From: Ophthalmolycus amberensis
Lineage: Eukaryota > Chordata > Actinopteri > Perciformes > Zoarcidae
Direction: 5' to 3'
Assembly: GCA_024529925.1 (NCBI GenBank)
Contig: JAFEUB010001371.1
Coordinates: 145,346-209,345, forward strand
DNA length: 64,000 bases
Made by a program: the position numbers and the translations under genes. Positions 38,001-48,549 of this stretch are shown in pieces (within the stretch, counting starts at the first letter, position 1; each line of letters begins with the position of its first letter). The notes below the pieces were generated by a model. The model was not told where the DNA came from. It searched no databases and saw only the letters and a program-made list of their open reading frames with translations.

Positions 38001-38343
38001 ACATTGTATCTTAAAGGGGACGTCCGCACAGATCTACTGCAGTCTGTCAAAACCAGCGAGAAGATGGGCCAGTTCAGAGAGTCTGATTTGTGTACAAGTA
38101 AGTACTCTGCAGACTTTAGTTGGCATTCTGGGAGTGTGAAATAGTCGACACGTTCAAGCGAGAACAACTTTTGGAACTCCTTTGGTGTCTTTCTTTCTAA
38201 TCCTTATGTAATAACGACTAAAGCGTAACCTTTCAGATGTGGTGCCGTCAGGAAGCGCAGGTCCGATGCTGATGCCAGGGACTTGTCTCCTGGGCTTGAT
38301 GTTTGCTGCTGCCTGCCTGCTGCCAACCGGGTTTTCGTTGTAG
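29008..38343 (+). CDS. Secreted, probably GPI-anchored Cu-only SOD-repeat protein (six SOD-like domains)
   Basis: Ten coding exons: 29008-29047, 30352-32437, 32965-33064, 34907-34981, 35141-35242, 35781-35913, 36118-36232, 36731-36855, 38017-38097, 38237-38343. All have GT-AG borders and matching phases and give 987 residues. Residues 1-18 form a signal peptide (MRPLAAVLLLSLI start). Six Cu/Zn-SOD-like repeats follow, at about 19-135, 136-255, 256-396, 402-562, 578-714 and 725-865. Repeats 3-5 keep HVH, GHWNP or GHYNP, GDL, VVIH or LVIH, and the Cys and Arg of the SOD fold. Copper ligands are H295/H297/H320/H387, H455/H457/H478/H550 and H615/H617/H637/H702, with Asp at 348, 507 and 663. The usual zinc-loop histidines are absent (YEIGDL or CEVGDL instead of ERHVGDL), so these are Cu-only sites. 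Repeats 1, 2 and 6 lack the copper histidines. The C-terminus (GSAGP, then a hydrophobic LLGLMFAAACLL tail to the stop) fits a GPI signal. Many N-x-S/T sites. Likely role: extracellular superoxide dismutation or copper binding at the cell surface (inference from family). Exon 9 is the least certain exon, as it matches no known domain. Confidence 0.9.
29048..30351 (+). other. Intron 1 of the SOD-repeat gene
   Basis: A phase-1 intron between the signal-peptide exon and the large domain exon: donor G|GTGAGT, acceptor CTTTTCAG|AT. AT-rich, with no repeat or embedded gene that I can recognise. Confidence 0.85.
33065..34906 (+). other. Intron 3 of the SOD-repeat gene
   Basis: A phase-0 intron of 1.8 kb: donor CTG|GTAAGA, acceptor TTCTCACAG|CG. 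It divides SOD-like repeat 6. Around 33,925 there is a TTAGCTTAGCTTAGCAT word typical of fish repeats; nothing else stands out. The 110-residue open frame inside it (33,264-33,596) has no support. Confidence 0.8.
36856..38016 (+). other. Intron 8 of the SOD-repeat gene
   Basis: A phase-1 intron: donor CTG|GTAAGA, acceptor ATCTTAAAG|GG. The acceptor has only a modest pyrimidine tract (TTGTATCTTAAAG), which is why exon 9 is less certain than the others. No embedded feature seen. Confidence 0.6.
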
Positions 38344-38689
38344 CTCCGAGATTTGGCCACGCCGTGCATCGTCATGGATCCTCATATTGTAAAACTCTGA
38401 ACATGTTTACGAGCGCACCAAATGATATGATGGTCACCTGACTAAGCAAATATTAACCGGGTGTCTTTGTACAACTTAGTAATCGTTTTAGGTAACAAGC
38501 TATTCTATGTAGCCTTGGTGTAGAGGCACTTCATTGTTCCGCAACAGATGTTGCTTATCTTTTAATATTTTAGACTGTTAATTAAACGGGTGGGTGAATT
38601 TTATGCTGTACATTTTTCAGATATCCAGACTTTATTTCTTCATTTATGCACCATCCTTATATTCATGTCAAAATGTCTGGAAAATTGTG

Positions 38690-38695
38690 AATAAA
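38690..38695 (+). terminator. Poly(A) signal of the SOD-repeat gene
   Basis: A canonical AATAAA lies about 350 bases after the stop codon, followed by a T-rich stretch (TTTTTTCTTTTTTTTC) at about 38,733 that suits a downstream element. Confidence 0.7.
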
Positions 38696-38719
38696 ATATA
38701 ATAATGTTTATGTCTTGTG

Positions 38720-39700
38720 CTAATAATCTGTGATTTTTTTCTTTTTTTTCTTTGCATAAACATATCTCAGCACATAAATATACGAGTATTATATTCCTGG
38801 TAAGTGTCCATCCTCGGTCTTTCAGCTCATTAGTTCATCAGTTACACTGCTGCCATTGACCTCTGACCTTCTGGAAATTTGCTGCAGAGCATCCAGACCA
38901 AAATCCATTTATTAGCAACCAAATAACATTTCCAACTAGGTCTTTACTGTGGTAAATGCGATTTACTACTATTACTTATCAATGGCTTATAACGGATATA
39001 TACAGCATTAGTCGATTAATTGTATTAATTAAGAGTTAGAGTTGTTTAGTTTTGCACAATTCAAACAACAAAATTTAAAATAATCAAACATAACAGAAAT
39101 AAATGAATCAGTGCAGGAAGAGACAGAAAGCCAACTTGGCTTATTTGACGCCTCCACCTCTATAATACAATTTTACAAAGAAAAAATAAAATATGCATGA
39201 GACATTACAACAAAACAAAGACCATAATCCTTTTGTGTACACTCTGTGATGTATTCAGGTTAAACATCCAGATCCCCCGATGCATCGTCTCGTGTTAATT
39301 TGTATTTGTATAGTACGACATGACACATAAGCCTTTAAATGAAACCAAAAAACTACCATAGGTCTTTATACCCCCAGTGCAGGTAATGTTAATCATACTG
39401 CAGGGGAAAAATAGACTAATGTGTCAAGAGAAAGGGAATAAAAACAAGAACCGCAACAATAACATTGCCCAGTAAAATAACTTGAGTAACAAGTTTTATC
39501 TAGTAATGTGATATATCTTTTAGAAGTAGATAGTATTACCAATGACTGTTTGGGAAACAAGTGCCAGACATCTTTTACATTCCTGATGTCTGTGCCATGG
39601 TGTCATTTTAGACTCTTGGCGTAGAGCCAATACATGGATTATAATTCTGTGGATATTTATAGATTGTGTTTTGTTCGTTGTATGGATTATTATGCACAGA
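38720..39700. other. Intergenic stretch between the SOD-repeat gene and xpnpep1
   Basis: AT-rich, no gene. It contains the upstream copy (39,241-39,328) of the 88-bp direct repeat whose partner lies in xpnpep1 intron 3. Confidence 0.6.
39241..39328 (+). repeat. 88-bp direct repeat, upstream copy
   Basis: Starts ACTCTGTGATGTATTCAGG and ends TACGACATGACACAT. It differs from the copy at 41,564-41,652 at only about four positions. The flanking sequences are unrelated. Confidence 0.85.
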
Positions 39701-40624
39701 AAAGGAGGCGAGTCTGGATCCCTCTGCGTCGACTGGAAGAAACTGCAGTCACGTGACCAAAAACGTCAACAACGACATGGCAGCCCCCTGTTTTGTAAAG
39801 TAACACACGGTCCGAGCTGATAAAGGAGCGCTTCGTTTGTTAACCCAAGAGTCACGTTTACAAGACGAAAACACCCGGGTGTGTATTCAGCATTTCACTG
39901 GCTGCATGTGGGGGTATTGTTGGGGGGGAATGGGGGTTGGTTACCACACGCGCTTGTCTCGAGCGTATTGTCCCGTTCTCAAAGCGGGAAGAAATGCGTT
40001 TACTTTGAGCCGTAAAACCGAGCGAATAGAGGGAAACATTACTAATATCCAACCAGCGTGCTACCACCACACCCACGTTTAAATCTACGGCGACTCAGTG
40101 AATATATTAACGCTACTAGGTGTTGGGTGTTATGGCCTGTTGACAGTGATCGCTTTGTGAATAAAAAGTCGCCCTTCCCCATCAACCCAAACCCCGTGGC
40201 TGTGACAGAATGCCGGTTGACTTTATTTTAGCTAGTTAGCTAGCGTAGCTAACGTTAGCGGGTTATTGTGTAGAAAGCTACTGACTCATAATGCCTACTT
40301 GTAAACAACAATCGCATGCAGAGTGTGTAGCCAATAGGAGAGCTCGTCGATGAAGCATACTGCAACGTGATTGGTCAGCTCGTAGAAAGTTGTATCGCCC
40401 TACGGTGAACGTGAATAATACAAGTGAATTCACCCACTGCACGAGTTTGCAAGCCAATTGGACTATTCTTTTAATATTTAACTGATGTGACAGTTACTCA
40501 GTCAGCGTGTTACAGCAGGTTAAAGATCCAAGTGTGGACTGTGACCTTTGAGCTCCACGGTAATAGCCAGGTAACATTAGGCTACAGTCAGTCACTGTCC
40601 TGCTCCAGTCACCTGAAAATCAAC
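39700..40624 (+). promoter_or_regulatory. CpG-rich promoter region of xpnpep1
   Basis: CpG density rises sharply from about 39,720 and stays high to about 40,420, unlike the AT-rich flank before it, as expected for an unmethylated fish promoter. It includes the perfect palindrome GTCACGTGAC at 39,748, a CCAAT-type word near 40,330 and a palindromic TAGCTAACGTTAGC word near 40,246. The first in-frame ATG follows at 40,625 in a good start context. The exact start site is not visible. Confidence 0.55.
39748..39757. promoter_or_regulatory. E-box / CLEAR-type palindrome GTCACGTGAC
   Basis: A perfect ten-base palindrome identical to the CLEAR element core bound by TFEB/TFE3/MITF and also fit for USF. 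It sits at the upstream edge of the CpG-rich promoter. Whether it is used is inference. Confidence 0.4.
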
Positions 40625-43600
40625 ATGGCTTCCCAAAAGTCAGGTAATCTCTGGATAATTTGGGAGGGTTTGAATAACCAGTAGACGAGGGAGCGTCCCC
40701 ATGTTTGCTGGTCAAAGGGTAGTTGTGTGAAATGTGTGTTTTTTATTTAGATTGAACCGATTCTCTTTACATTACACATGCCTACGTAGATATCTTGCAC
40801 TTGGTGAATCCCAGCAGCATTTATCTTGCCATTCACCTGTTTGTACATTGCAGCTCTGTTTTGAAAAGGTGTGGTAACAAATTGTATTAACGTGCTTTTT
40901 CTCCATTCAGACACTGCCATGTCCCCAAAGATCACAGGAGAGCTGCTCAGGCAGCTTCGCCAGGCGATGAGGAATTGTAAATTCTTCTCTGAGCCCATAC
41001 AGGCGTACATTGTCCCTTCTGGAGATGCACACCAGGTAAGTGAGATCACCCACATGCCGTACAGTACACTACGTTTATACCCGATTACACCCAAATATAA
41101 ACTGAGACGCTCACGGTCGTGCAGCTGCTGTTCCTTCCCAGTTTTGATCCGTCTTGTCTGACCTTCGCAATTAACTGTAGCCCTTTGCTCACTGCTCCCC
41201 TCCCTTTTTTCCCCTCTCGGTGCACAAGACAAGATGTGAGAAGAGCAGCAAAGGTGGCATTTCAAATGTCTGACTGGTTGATGGCCACTTCCCACTGATT
41301 GTTAATGAAGCTGATCTCTCTCTCGCTCTCTCTCACTGTCTTTCTCTCTCTGGCCCCATGACTTTCAGAGCGAATACATTGCACCGTGTGACTGCAGACG
41401 TGAGTTTATCTGTGGATTTAATGGCTCTGCAGGTATGTTTTGCTTGTGCGTGAATGGCAATATAACACATCCTAGTTGGGCAGACTGGTAGCTAAGATCG
41501 AATTTCCACTGTGGATAAACTTAGCCGAGGGCAATGTGATCAACTCACTTTTGTTCAACTTTTACTCTGTGATGTATTCAGGTTAAACTACCCAGATCCC
41601 CCGATGCATCGTCTCCTGTTAATTTGTATTTGTACAGTACGACATGACACATCAGTTTTTTACGAGGTGGCCTACTTTGGAATAATCCCTGTGAGAAATC
41701 AGCACCTCTTGAAAAAAGAAAAGAAGAGCTCATTCATACTGCTCTAATTTCAGAGGCATATTGTATATTTTTGCTTCCCAGAACTGCACAAGCACAACTG
41801 ACACTTGAGGCATGTAATAGACTAGTAATAGTCATGTTTTACCGTTCCAGAGTCAGTTTTCTTGCACAAACCAGATCCAACAAAGCATCTGTGACTGAAA
41901 AGGTCAAACCCGCTTTGTGCGTTGTGACGTGTAGGTACAGCCATCGTCACGGAGCAGCACGCCGCGATGTGGACCGATGGCCGATATTTCCTCCAGGCCA
42001 GTCAGCAGATGGACAACAACTGGACCCTCATGAAGATGGGTAATGTGGCCCCAACGGATGTTTCTGCTGTACATGATGAAAATGAAAACGGCCTGATAAA
42101 GCATGAATGTTTTGACCTCATTTATGAATAAAAAACAAGGCAAGATTGTCCCTATTTATGCCTAAAATGATGCTGTATGTGAACTACTGACATGACTCAG
42201 GCCTTTTGTTTTACGCCTCTGTTTGTTGATTCGTAATCGTATCCAGGGCTGAAGGAGACACCCTCTCAGGAGGACTGGCTGATCAGCATTCTGCCAGACA
42301 ACTCCACGGTGGGAGTCGATCCTTGGATCATCGCTGCCGGTAGGTTGCGGTACAACAGAACTACGCGAACACAATCAGAACTGTGTGAACACCGTGCTCA
42401 AGAATGCAGTCTGAGTACATATTTTAAAGGGTTAGTCCACATGGGAAAGGGGGGGAAGGTGTGTTTCTCACCAACACATCTGTTGTTGTTCCTAATCCAC
42501 ATAATGCTAAAGATTTACGACTGACCTAATCTGACCGAACCTTTTGGGATACTGCCTTCAAAGGAAGCTACAGTAGAGATACCACATAGTTTTGTCAAAC
42601 CATTGAATAAAGCACACAAGAAAGTCACAGTAGACACGTACTTGGCACAATGGAATTTCCTATCACGCAACACATCTTCACACTTCTCATGTTGTGTTTC
42701 AGATCAGTGGAAGAACATGTCCAGGGCGCTGACCAGTGCGGGCCACTCTCTGGTGGCCGTGCAGGATAACCTGATCGATGCGGTCTGGATGGACCGCCCA
42801 GAGAGACCCAGCACGCGGCTCCGCACCTTGGGCTTAGAGTACACCGGTCAGTGCCAAGCATCATTCGCCACCATTATTATGACGTACACGCTTATTTTAC
42901 AGGTGCTAAACTAGAGATACAGGTTGTAGAGGTAATAATTAATTTACTTCTCTGTGACTGACTTCCTATTAGGTATTTCCTGGCAGGACAAGATCACTGC
43001 ACTGCGAGCCAAGATGACGAAGAGGAAAGTCACCTGGTTCGTGGCCACGGCGTTGGATGAGATTGCATGTACGGATCTATTTTTTTTCCCTGTAATTACT
43101 TCTGCCAAAGAGACACTGGACCACGGGGATGGAAGTGTCGGAATGATTTACTTAAATCGACGATGTGTTGAACATTTCAGACACAAACACCTTCGGTGCG
43201 GAGATGTTTCAGTAAAGTACATTTATCAGGAGCATCAGAAGTGGACTTGAGGACAGTGCAGCCATCGCTCGTGAAAATCTCACAACAACTTCTCAGTTGA
43301 CAGCAAACATGTTCGTCTGACATTTTTACTGTAATAATCATACAATAGATATCTTAGCCCCGTGTGTGTTGGGATAACAGCTCCAGAGTGCGCTTTGTTG
43401 AACCCAGGTTTATGCCCAGAGCTTGTAGAATTATAAATGTGGGGTCCAAAGGAACGAAGAATGAAAGGCCCATTCGGGAGCTTTCTCGTCGATGTACAGA
43501 CTCATCTCTTTAGGTTTTAGCATTTATTTCTTGTCGCGTAAGCAGCAGTACCGAACATCACTTCTGTTGCATAAGTCCGTTTTGATACACGATCCAAGCA

Positions 43601-46600
43601 CCCAGGGGTGCACCGGCGCCCCTCTAGATGCCTGTCTGAGCACCTCGTTCACCGCGCCTAATGACCTCTTGTTTCTGATTGCCCGGTCTGGAGGGTTTGT
43701 GTTATTTAGAGTAATGCAGATTTTTGATTGTCATCAGGTAGCATTCGGACAAGAGGGTCTCAATGGGCATTATATCGAAGGGGATTCGCTCGGGCAGCCA
43801 CATAGGATGAGTGAAAGTCCAATCAGAACTTTGATATTAAAACACCAAACAAATTGCAGTGAGATCCATACAGTATATTATTATTTATTTCTTTAATGTT
43901 CTGTTGCTTCCTTTTCTCAGGGCTTTTTAACCTCCGCGGTGCAGACATCGAGTACAACCCTGTGTTCTTTGCATATGCCATCGTGGGGATGAACACAATA
44001 AGGTGATGGAATATAACAATGCAGCGCCATATTGGCAGTGTGAGCGCTCTGTTAAATCACCTTAAAGCTACTGAATAAATGGTTATGGTAACTTATGGGT
44101 CAGTATTTCTAACACACTGGACTTCCCCTTCCTCTCTGCAGGCTTTTTGTGGACCTAAAGCGTCTTTCTGATCTGGCGCTGAGAGAACACCTGCAGCTGG
44201 ACTCCCCCAGCAAACCCGAGCTGAGCATCCGTACGTTCCCGTACGAGTCGGTCTACACGGAGCTCCAGGCCGTCTGCGCGGCACTCGGCCCCAAGGACAA
44301 AGTGTGGATCTGTGACAAGGCCAGTTGTGCTCTCACACAGGTCGTCCCCAAGGTGAGAGAGCACCGCAAATACAGCTAGATTGTGTTTTCCTTGTTCGTA
44401 CGCGGGGCCGCGCTCCCAAGCGTCATCTGTCTCCTCATACTTATACGATACGTCGTCTCTTGCAACATGAATTGCAGTTTTTCTGATGGGAGGACATAAA
44501 CACACCTAGTGGCAGGGTTATTATTGGGTACAAACTTCAAAATAGAGCGAATCCCCTTGTTTGAACAAAAGCACTCCTAATGTGCATCGTTGTACCACAT
44601 ATCCTCTTGGCTATAAACAGTTGATTGAAGCATTTGTCAAGGCATTTTTGTGACCATCATAATTCTCTCGGCTTTGACAGGTGGAACTAACTTTGCTTGA
44701 AATATTTCTGGTAACACCGGCTACTTATTAAACTGTCAATGTTTCCTCTCAATGTGTTCCAGTCCAACAGGTCTCCGATTCGGCTTTGACAGGTGGCACT
44801 TAACTTTGCTTGAAATATTTCTGGTAACACCGGCTACTTATTAAACTGTCAATGTTTCCTCTCAATGTGTTCCAGTCCAACAGGTCTCCGATTCCCTACA
44901 CTCCACTCTGCCTCGCCAAGGCAGTGAAGAACGCAGCGGAGGTTAAAGGCATGAAAGTGGCCCATGTAAGAAACTCTGGACCGCCTTAGAATCTGTTGTG
45001 TGCATCACTTAAGGAAAGGATTCATGACATAAACTGTCCGAGTTCACCTCACAGAAAATGTATTAAATCTTCTGCTATTTTCCCCCAACAGATCAAGGAT
45101 GCAGTTGCCCTTTGTGAACTCTTTGCTTGGTTGGAAAATGAGGTATTTTCATTACACCCTTTTAAATCCATCGGAGAAAATCACAGATTCCTCCAGTCGG
45201 GGTTCCCACTGAACGTTAAAGAAAATGAATCAAGGATGTCATTGTTTTTTCTTTAAATTAAACATTTTGTTATATTCACCAATGAGCCTCGACTTTCTTG
45301 GCATCTTTTTAAACATTTTTGGATATTTGTGATAATGTGATACAGCAACTGTTTGAATAATTACCATTGGATGATTCCCAAAATTACGGTGTCTGTTATT
45401 TTGACCAACACGCCAATATTTTATCCTCTAATATTCTTGTAAACAAATCTTGAATGTATACTGATTGGTGTGTCGATGTGATTGTGTGAACCCTGTCTTC
45501 AGTTGGCGGTTCGTGCGGAATTGTAAAACATGCCAGTGTTTTTTTTTTTAAACTTTCCGCGTGACATTGTTTTGTAGATTCCAAAAGGTGCCGTCACAGA
45601 GATCTCTGCTGCCGATAAAGCAGAAGAATTACGCAGGTAGGGGTTGCCATTGAAGGGTTTGCACATTTGTATTGAGAGATAACGATAGTAGCTTTTCTGG
45701 AGGCATATCCCCCTCTACTGGACATGGAGGTGTAGTAAAAGGTCTACTGAAGGCCTTGAAATGAACATGCTTTGTTCAATTGTAACATGTTTTATTCTCT
45801 GCTGATGAGATTAAGCATTTGGATATTTAAACATCTGTAATCAAGATGTGTGCATTATTGTGTGAGAACGTCCCCTCTCATGCTATTTTGTCTTTGTCAG
45901 TCAACAGAAAGATTTCGTTGGCCTCAGTTTCCCCACAATTTCCAGCGTCGGCCCGAACGGAGCAATCATACATTACAGGTGAGCGGGCTCATGAAACAGA
46001 CCCAGGTGTATTAGATTTGTGTAACTGTTTCTCCCGTTTTCTTTTTATGAATAATAGGTGACTAAGCACTTTTTTTGTCTTTTTTCTTCAGACCTCTGCC
46101 TGAAACCAACAGAACCCTCTCCATGAACGAAGTTTACCTGATCGACTCTGGAGCTCAATATGTGTAAACGAGATACTCATTACACACAGCAACTGCATTT
46201 AGCCTAACCAGCCGTGCCGTGACTTGCATCATCACCGCCATGCCAAGAACACGGACCACATGGGAGCAGTTGTGTGTTGTTGTGCTTCAAACATCTGCTT
46301 ATTGTGTCTTTGGCAGTGATGGAACCACGGACGTCACGCGCACCGTGCACTTTGGGACACCATCAGCTTTTGAGAAGGTACATTCAGTTATTTGCTCGCG
46401 CAATGTTTTCACTGTCACAATAAGTCTTAACTCAAGTTGGAGTTTAGTTCGTTGACAAAAAGCAATTTCAGCTGTTAATATTTTCAACGTGTAAAAGCAA
46501 AAGCGCTGTCATACATTAGCTGAATTTGTCACAACCCTGATTTTATTGTATTGTTTGTGTCGTGTGCTCCCTCTCCTTCCTCCAGGAATGCTTCACCTAT

Positions 46601-48372
46601 GTTCTGAAGGGACACATAGCTGTCAGTGCTGCTGTTTTCCCCAACGGGACGAAAGGTGTCGTCCTTTAATCTGACACCTTACACTGTAAACAATATACCA
46701 GGATGTTCAGCAGTGACAAACACTGACGTACAGATGAATTATTCACTCATACAGTGTTTACAGTGTCTCTTGTTGTTCGACAAAAAAACAAGTCAACAGT
46801 AAACATGTATAGTGCATGCGTGCTTTCGGTCAGTAACTAGTAAACAGGGTCCTGGACAGTGCCGACACATTCAGTTTCACATTTAAATGTTTGAATATTT
46901 CTTATGACTTTGTAATGTATTACCTTTAAGGCGTGATCTCCAGCTCTAACCCCGCGTTACCTCTGCAGGCCACCTGTTGGACTCATTTGCCCGGGCAGCT
47001 CTGTGGGAGTCGGGGCTGGACTACCTTCACGGGACGGGCCACGGCGTGGGCTGCTTCCTCAACTGTCCACGAGGGGCCGTGCGGCATCAGCTACAAGACC
47101 TTCGCCGATGAACCTCTGGAGGCCGGCATGATCGTCAGCGATGGTATGGCAGGGAGTGCTTTTGATGCAGCCAGTGAATATCACAGTAGCAGGACTCTGT
47201 CATGTCTTTTAATTCATGCTGTCAAATTGAGCCGTTTGTCATGCTGGAAACCTCTGCAGAAGTTAAAAGCACCATCACACTAAACTCAATTATTGTTACC
47301 TTTTCTGCGTTTGATTGTGTTGTAAACTTTCATCCTCAATTCTTTCTTTCTTTTAGAACCTGGGTACTATGAAGACGGATCTTTTGGCATTCGTATCGAA
47401 AATGTGGTTCTTGTCGTACCAGCCAAGACCAAAGTAGGTCCTTCAACTGAGAGCAAGGCCTGGTGTTCATATAATCATGGAATCCAAAGAGTTTGATGCT
47501 TGGAAGGGTTTTTATTCTCAATACACATGCACTGGTAGCAGGTCAATGGTGATCTTGGGTTACAGGAAAAGCAGGTTATGACACAGGAAATGCAAACGCG
47601 AGGCGTTATCGATTGGCCTTAGCGTGTGTTTACCACTGAGGTGGAGACAACAACCTGGCATGGACTGGTTGGACAGCCGGAGTAGATACATGGAGTAGAT
47701 ATACGGCCACGCCAGCACACACAGACATAACAAAACACAGAGAGACACTAACAGGGGAATAACCAGGAAACACTGGGGAAAAGACATTATTCTCATTTTA
47801 CTGTTTGATTGTAGCATCAGGAAAATCATTATGTTTGTGTTTTTTTGTCCGTGTGTTCAGTACAACTACAGAAACAGAGGTAGTCTGACATTTGAGCCCC
47901 TCACTCTGGTTCCTATCCAAGTGAAGATGATGAGCACAGAGCTGCTCACTCAGAAGGAGGTAAGCAACATCCAGTGGGATTACGTGTAATATTTCAAATA
48001 ATCAAATCCACCCATTCAAAGATTGTCTCAAAACATTTTATTGGTGAAGACTTCAAACACAACAAAACAATCAAATGTGGCCTACTTAACACTCCGTAAG
48101 AGTTGCAGAAAAAATGTGACACAGGAACAATTTCAAATCACGATCCATGCACTGAAAGGTTTTGTTATTATTGCCATCTATTTCTATTACAGTATGCACG
48201 GCTTAACCACAGTCTCCTCAGAGTGTCATGGCCCCTCTTTTCTGTCCTGCAGCGCGACTGGGTGAACGAGTACAACAGAAAGTGCCGGGACGTGATTGGA
48301 GCAGAGATGGAGAGGCAAGGCAGGAGGGAGGCACTGGAGTGGCTGAGCAGAGAGACCCAGCCCATCGTCTGA
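40625..48372 (+). CDS. xpnpep1: Cytosolic Xaa-Pro aminopeptidase 1 (aminopeptidase P1)
   Basis: A dimanganese peptidase that removes the N-terminal residue from peptides with proline second, such as bradykinin; the family belongs to the M24 pita-bread fold. Twenty coding exons: 40625-40643, 40911-41035, 41369-41432, 41935-42039, 42247-42339, 42703-42846, 42973-43068, 43921-44002, 44142-44352, 44876-44965, 45092-45142, 45578-45636, 45901-45978, 46092-46163, 46317-46377, 46586-46655, 46969-47143, 47357-47433, 47861-47959, 48253-48372. All have GT-AG borders. Without one extra base they give 629 residues, collinear with human XPNPEP1 (623). Creatinase-type N-terminal domains precede the catalytic domain. 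Metal ligands are D424 and D435 (LIDSGAQYVDGTTD), H498 (HGTGHGVG), E532 (DEPGYYEDG) and E546 (RIENV). No signal peptide or GPI tail, so this is the cytosolic paralogue rather than xpnpep2. The extra T at 47,064 shifts the frame after residue 505 and leads to a stop at 47,109, while all else is intact. An alternative start is M at 40,919. Confidence 0.95.
41564..41652 (+). repeat. 88-bp direct repeat, copy in xpnpep1 intron 3
   Basis: Partner of 39,241-39,328, lying 2.3 kb downstream in the same orientation, within the intron between coding exons 3 and 4. Similarity stops abruptly at both ends. Confidence 0.85.
43069..43920 (+). other. Intron 7 of xpnpep1
   Basis: An 852-base phase-1 intron: donor GCAT|GTACGG, acceptor TTCTCAG|GG. 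It splits the Trp codon of the DEIAWLFNLRG motif. Open frames inside (to 43,250 and 43,492-43,896) are unsupported. Confidence 0.8.
44669..44893 (+). repeat. 112-bp tandem duplication spanning the exon 10 splice acceptor
   Basis: Two adjacent copies, 44,669-44,780 and 44,781-44,893, differ by one substitution and one indel. Each includes a polypyrimidine stretch, GTGTTCCAG and the first 18 bases of xpnpep1 exon 10. Only the second copy continues into the rest of the exon. Using the first acceptor would add 112 or so bases and meet an in-frame TGA after eight codons, so the second acceptor is the productive one. Confidence 0.92.
47064..47064 (+). other. xpnpep1: One-base insertion shifting the xpnpep1 frame
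   Basis: In exon 17 the codons of GHGVGCFLN end at 47,063. The next codons of the family (VHEGPCGISYKTF) resume only from 47,065, so the T at 47,064 is extra. Read as given, the frame ends at TGA 47,109-47,111, losing two of five metal ligands (E532, E546). The surrounding exons and borders are perfect, which favours a sequencing or assembly error or a rare allele over an old pseudogene. Confidence 0.85.
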
Positions 48373-48519
48373 GGACGGACGCTCGCGCAACCCCATCCTT
48401 TTGCCCAGGAGTACCGTGCGATCAATTGCTCTGCAGTGATAATCGTTGGTATTTTTCCTCATCTTTCTCAGTGTCTCACACTCGGCTTCTTTTGTAAAAG
48501 ACATTGTATCAGCAGTTTT

Positions 48520-48525
48520 ATTAAA
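48520..48525 (+). terminator. Variant poly(A) signal of xpnpep1
   Basis: ATTAAA, the commonest variant signal, 148 bases after the stop codon. No AATAAA is seen in the first 250 bases of the 3' flank. Confidence 0.5.
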
Positions 48526-48549
48526 GATCATTTTAAAAATCAAGAAAGA

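Noticed and set aside
40747..41295. 182-residue minus-strand open frame over xpnpep1 exon 2
   Set aside because: A shadow of the sense exon and its introns; no independent evidence of an antisense gene.
40625..48372. xpnpep2 (membrane-bound paralogue) as identity of the aminopeptidase gene
   Set aside because: No signal peptide and no GPI tail. The ending REALEWLSRETQPIV and the catalytic wording match the cytosolic XPNPEP1.
40625..48372. Calling the aminopeptidase gene a pseudogene
   Set aside because: Twenty exons keep clean borders and all metal ligands; one extra base is weak evidence for decay and may be an error.
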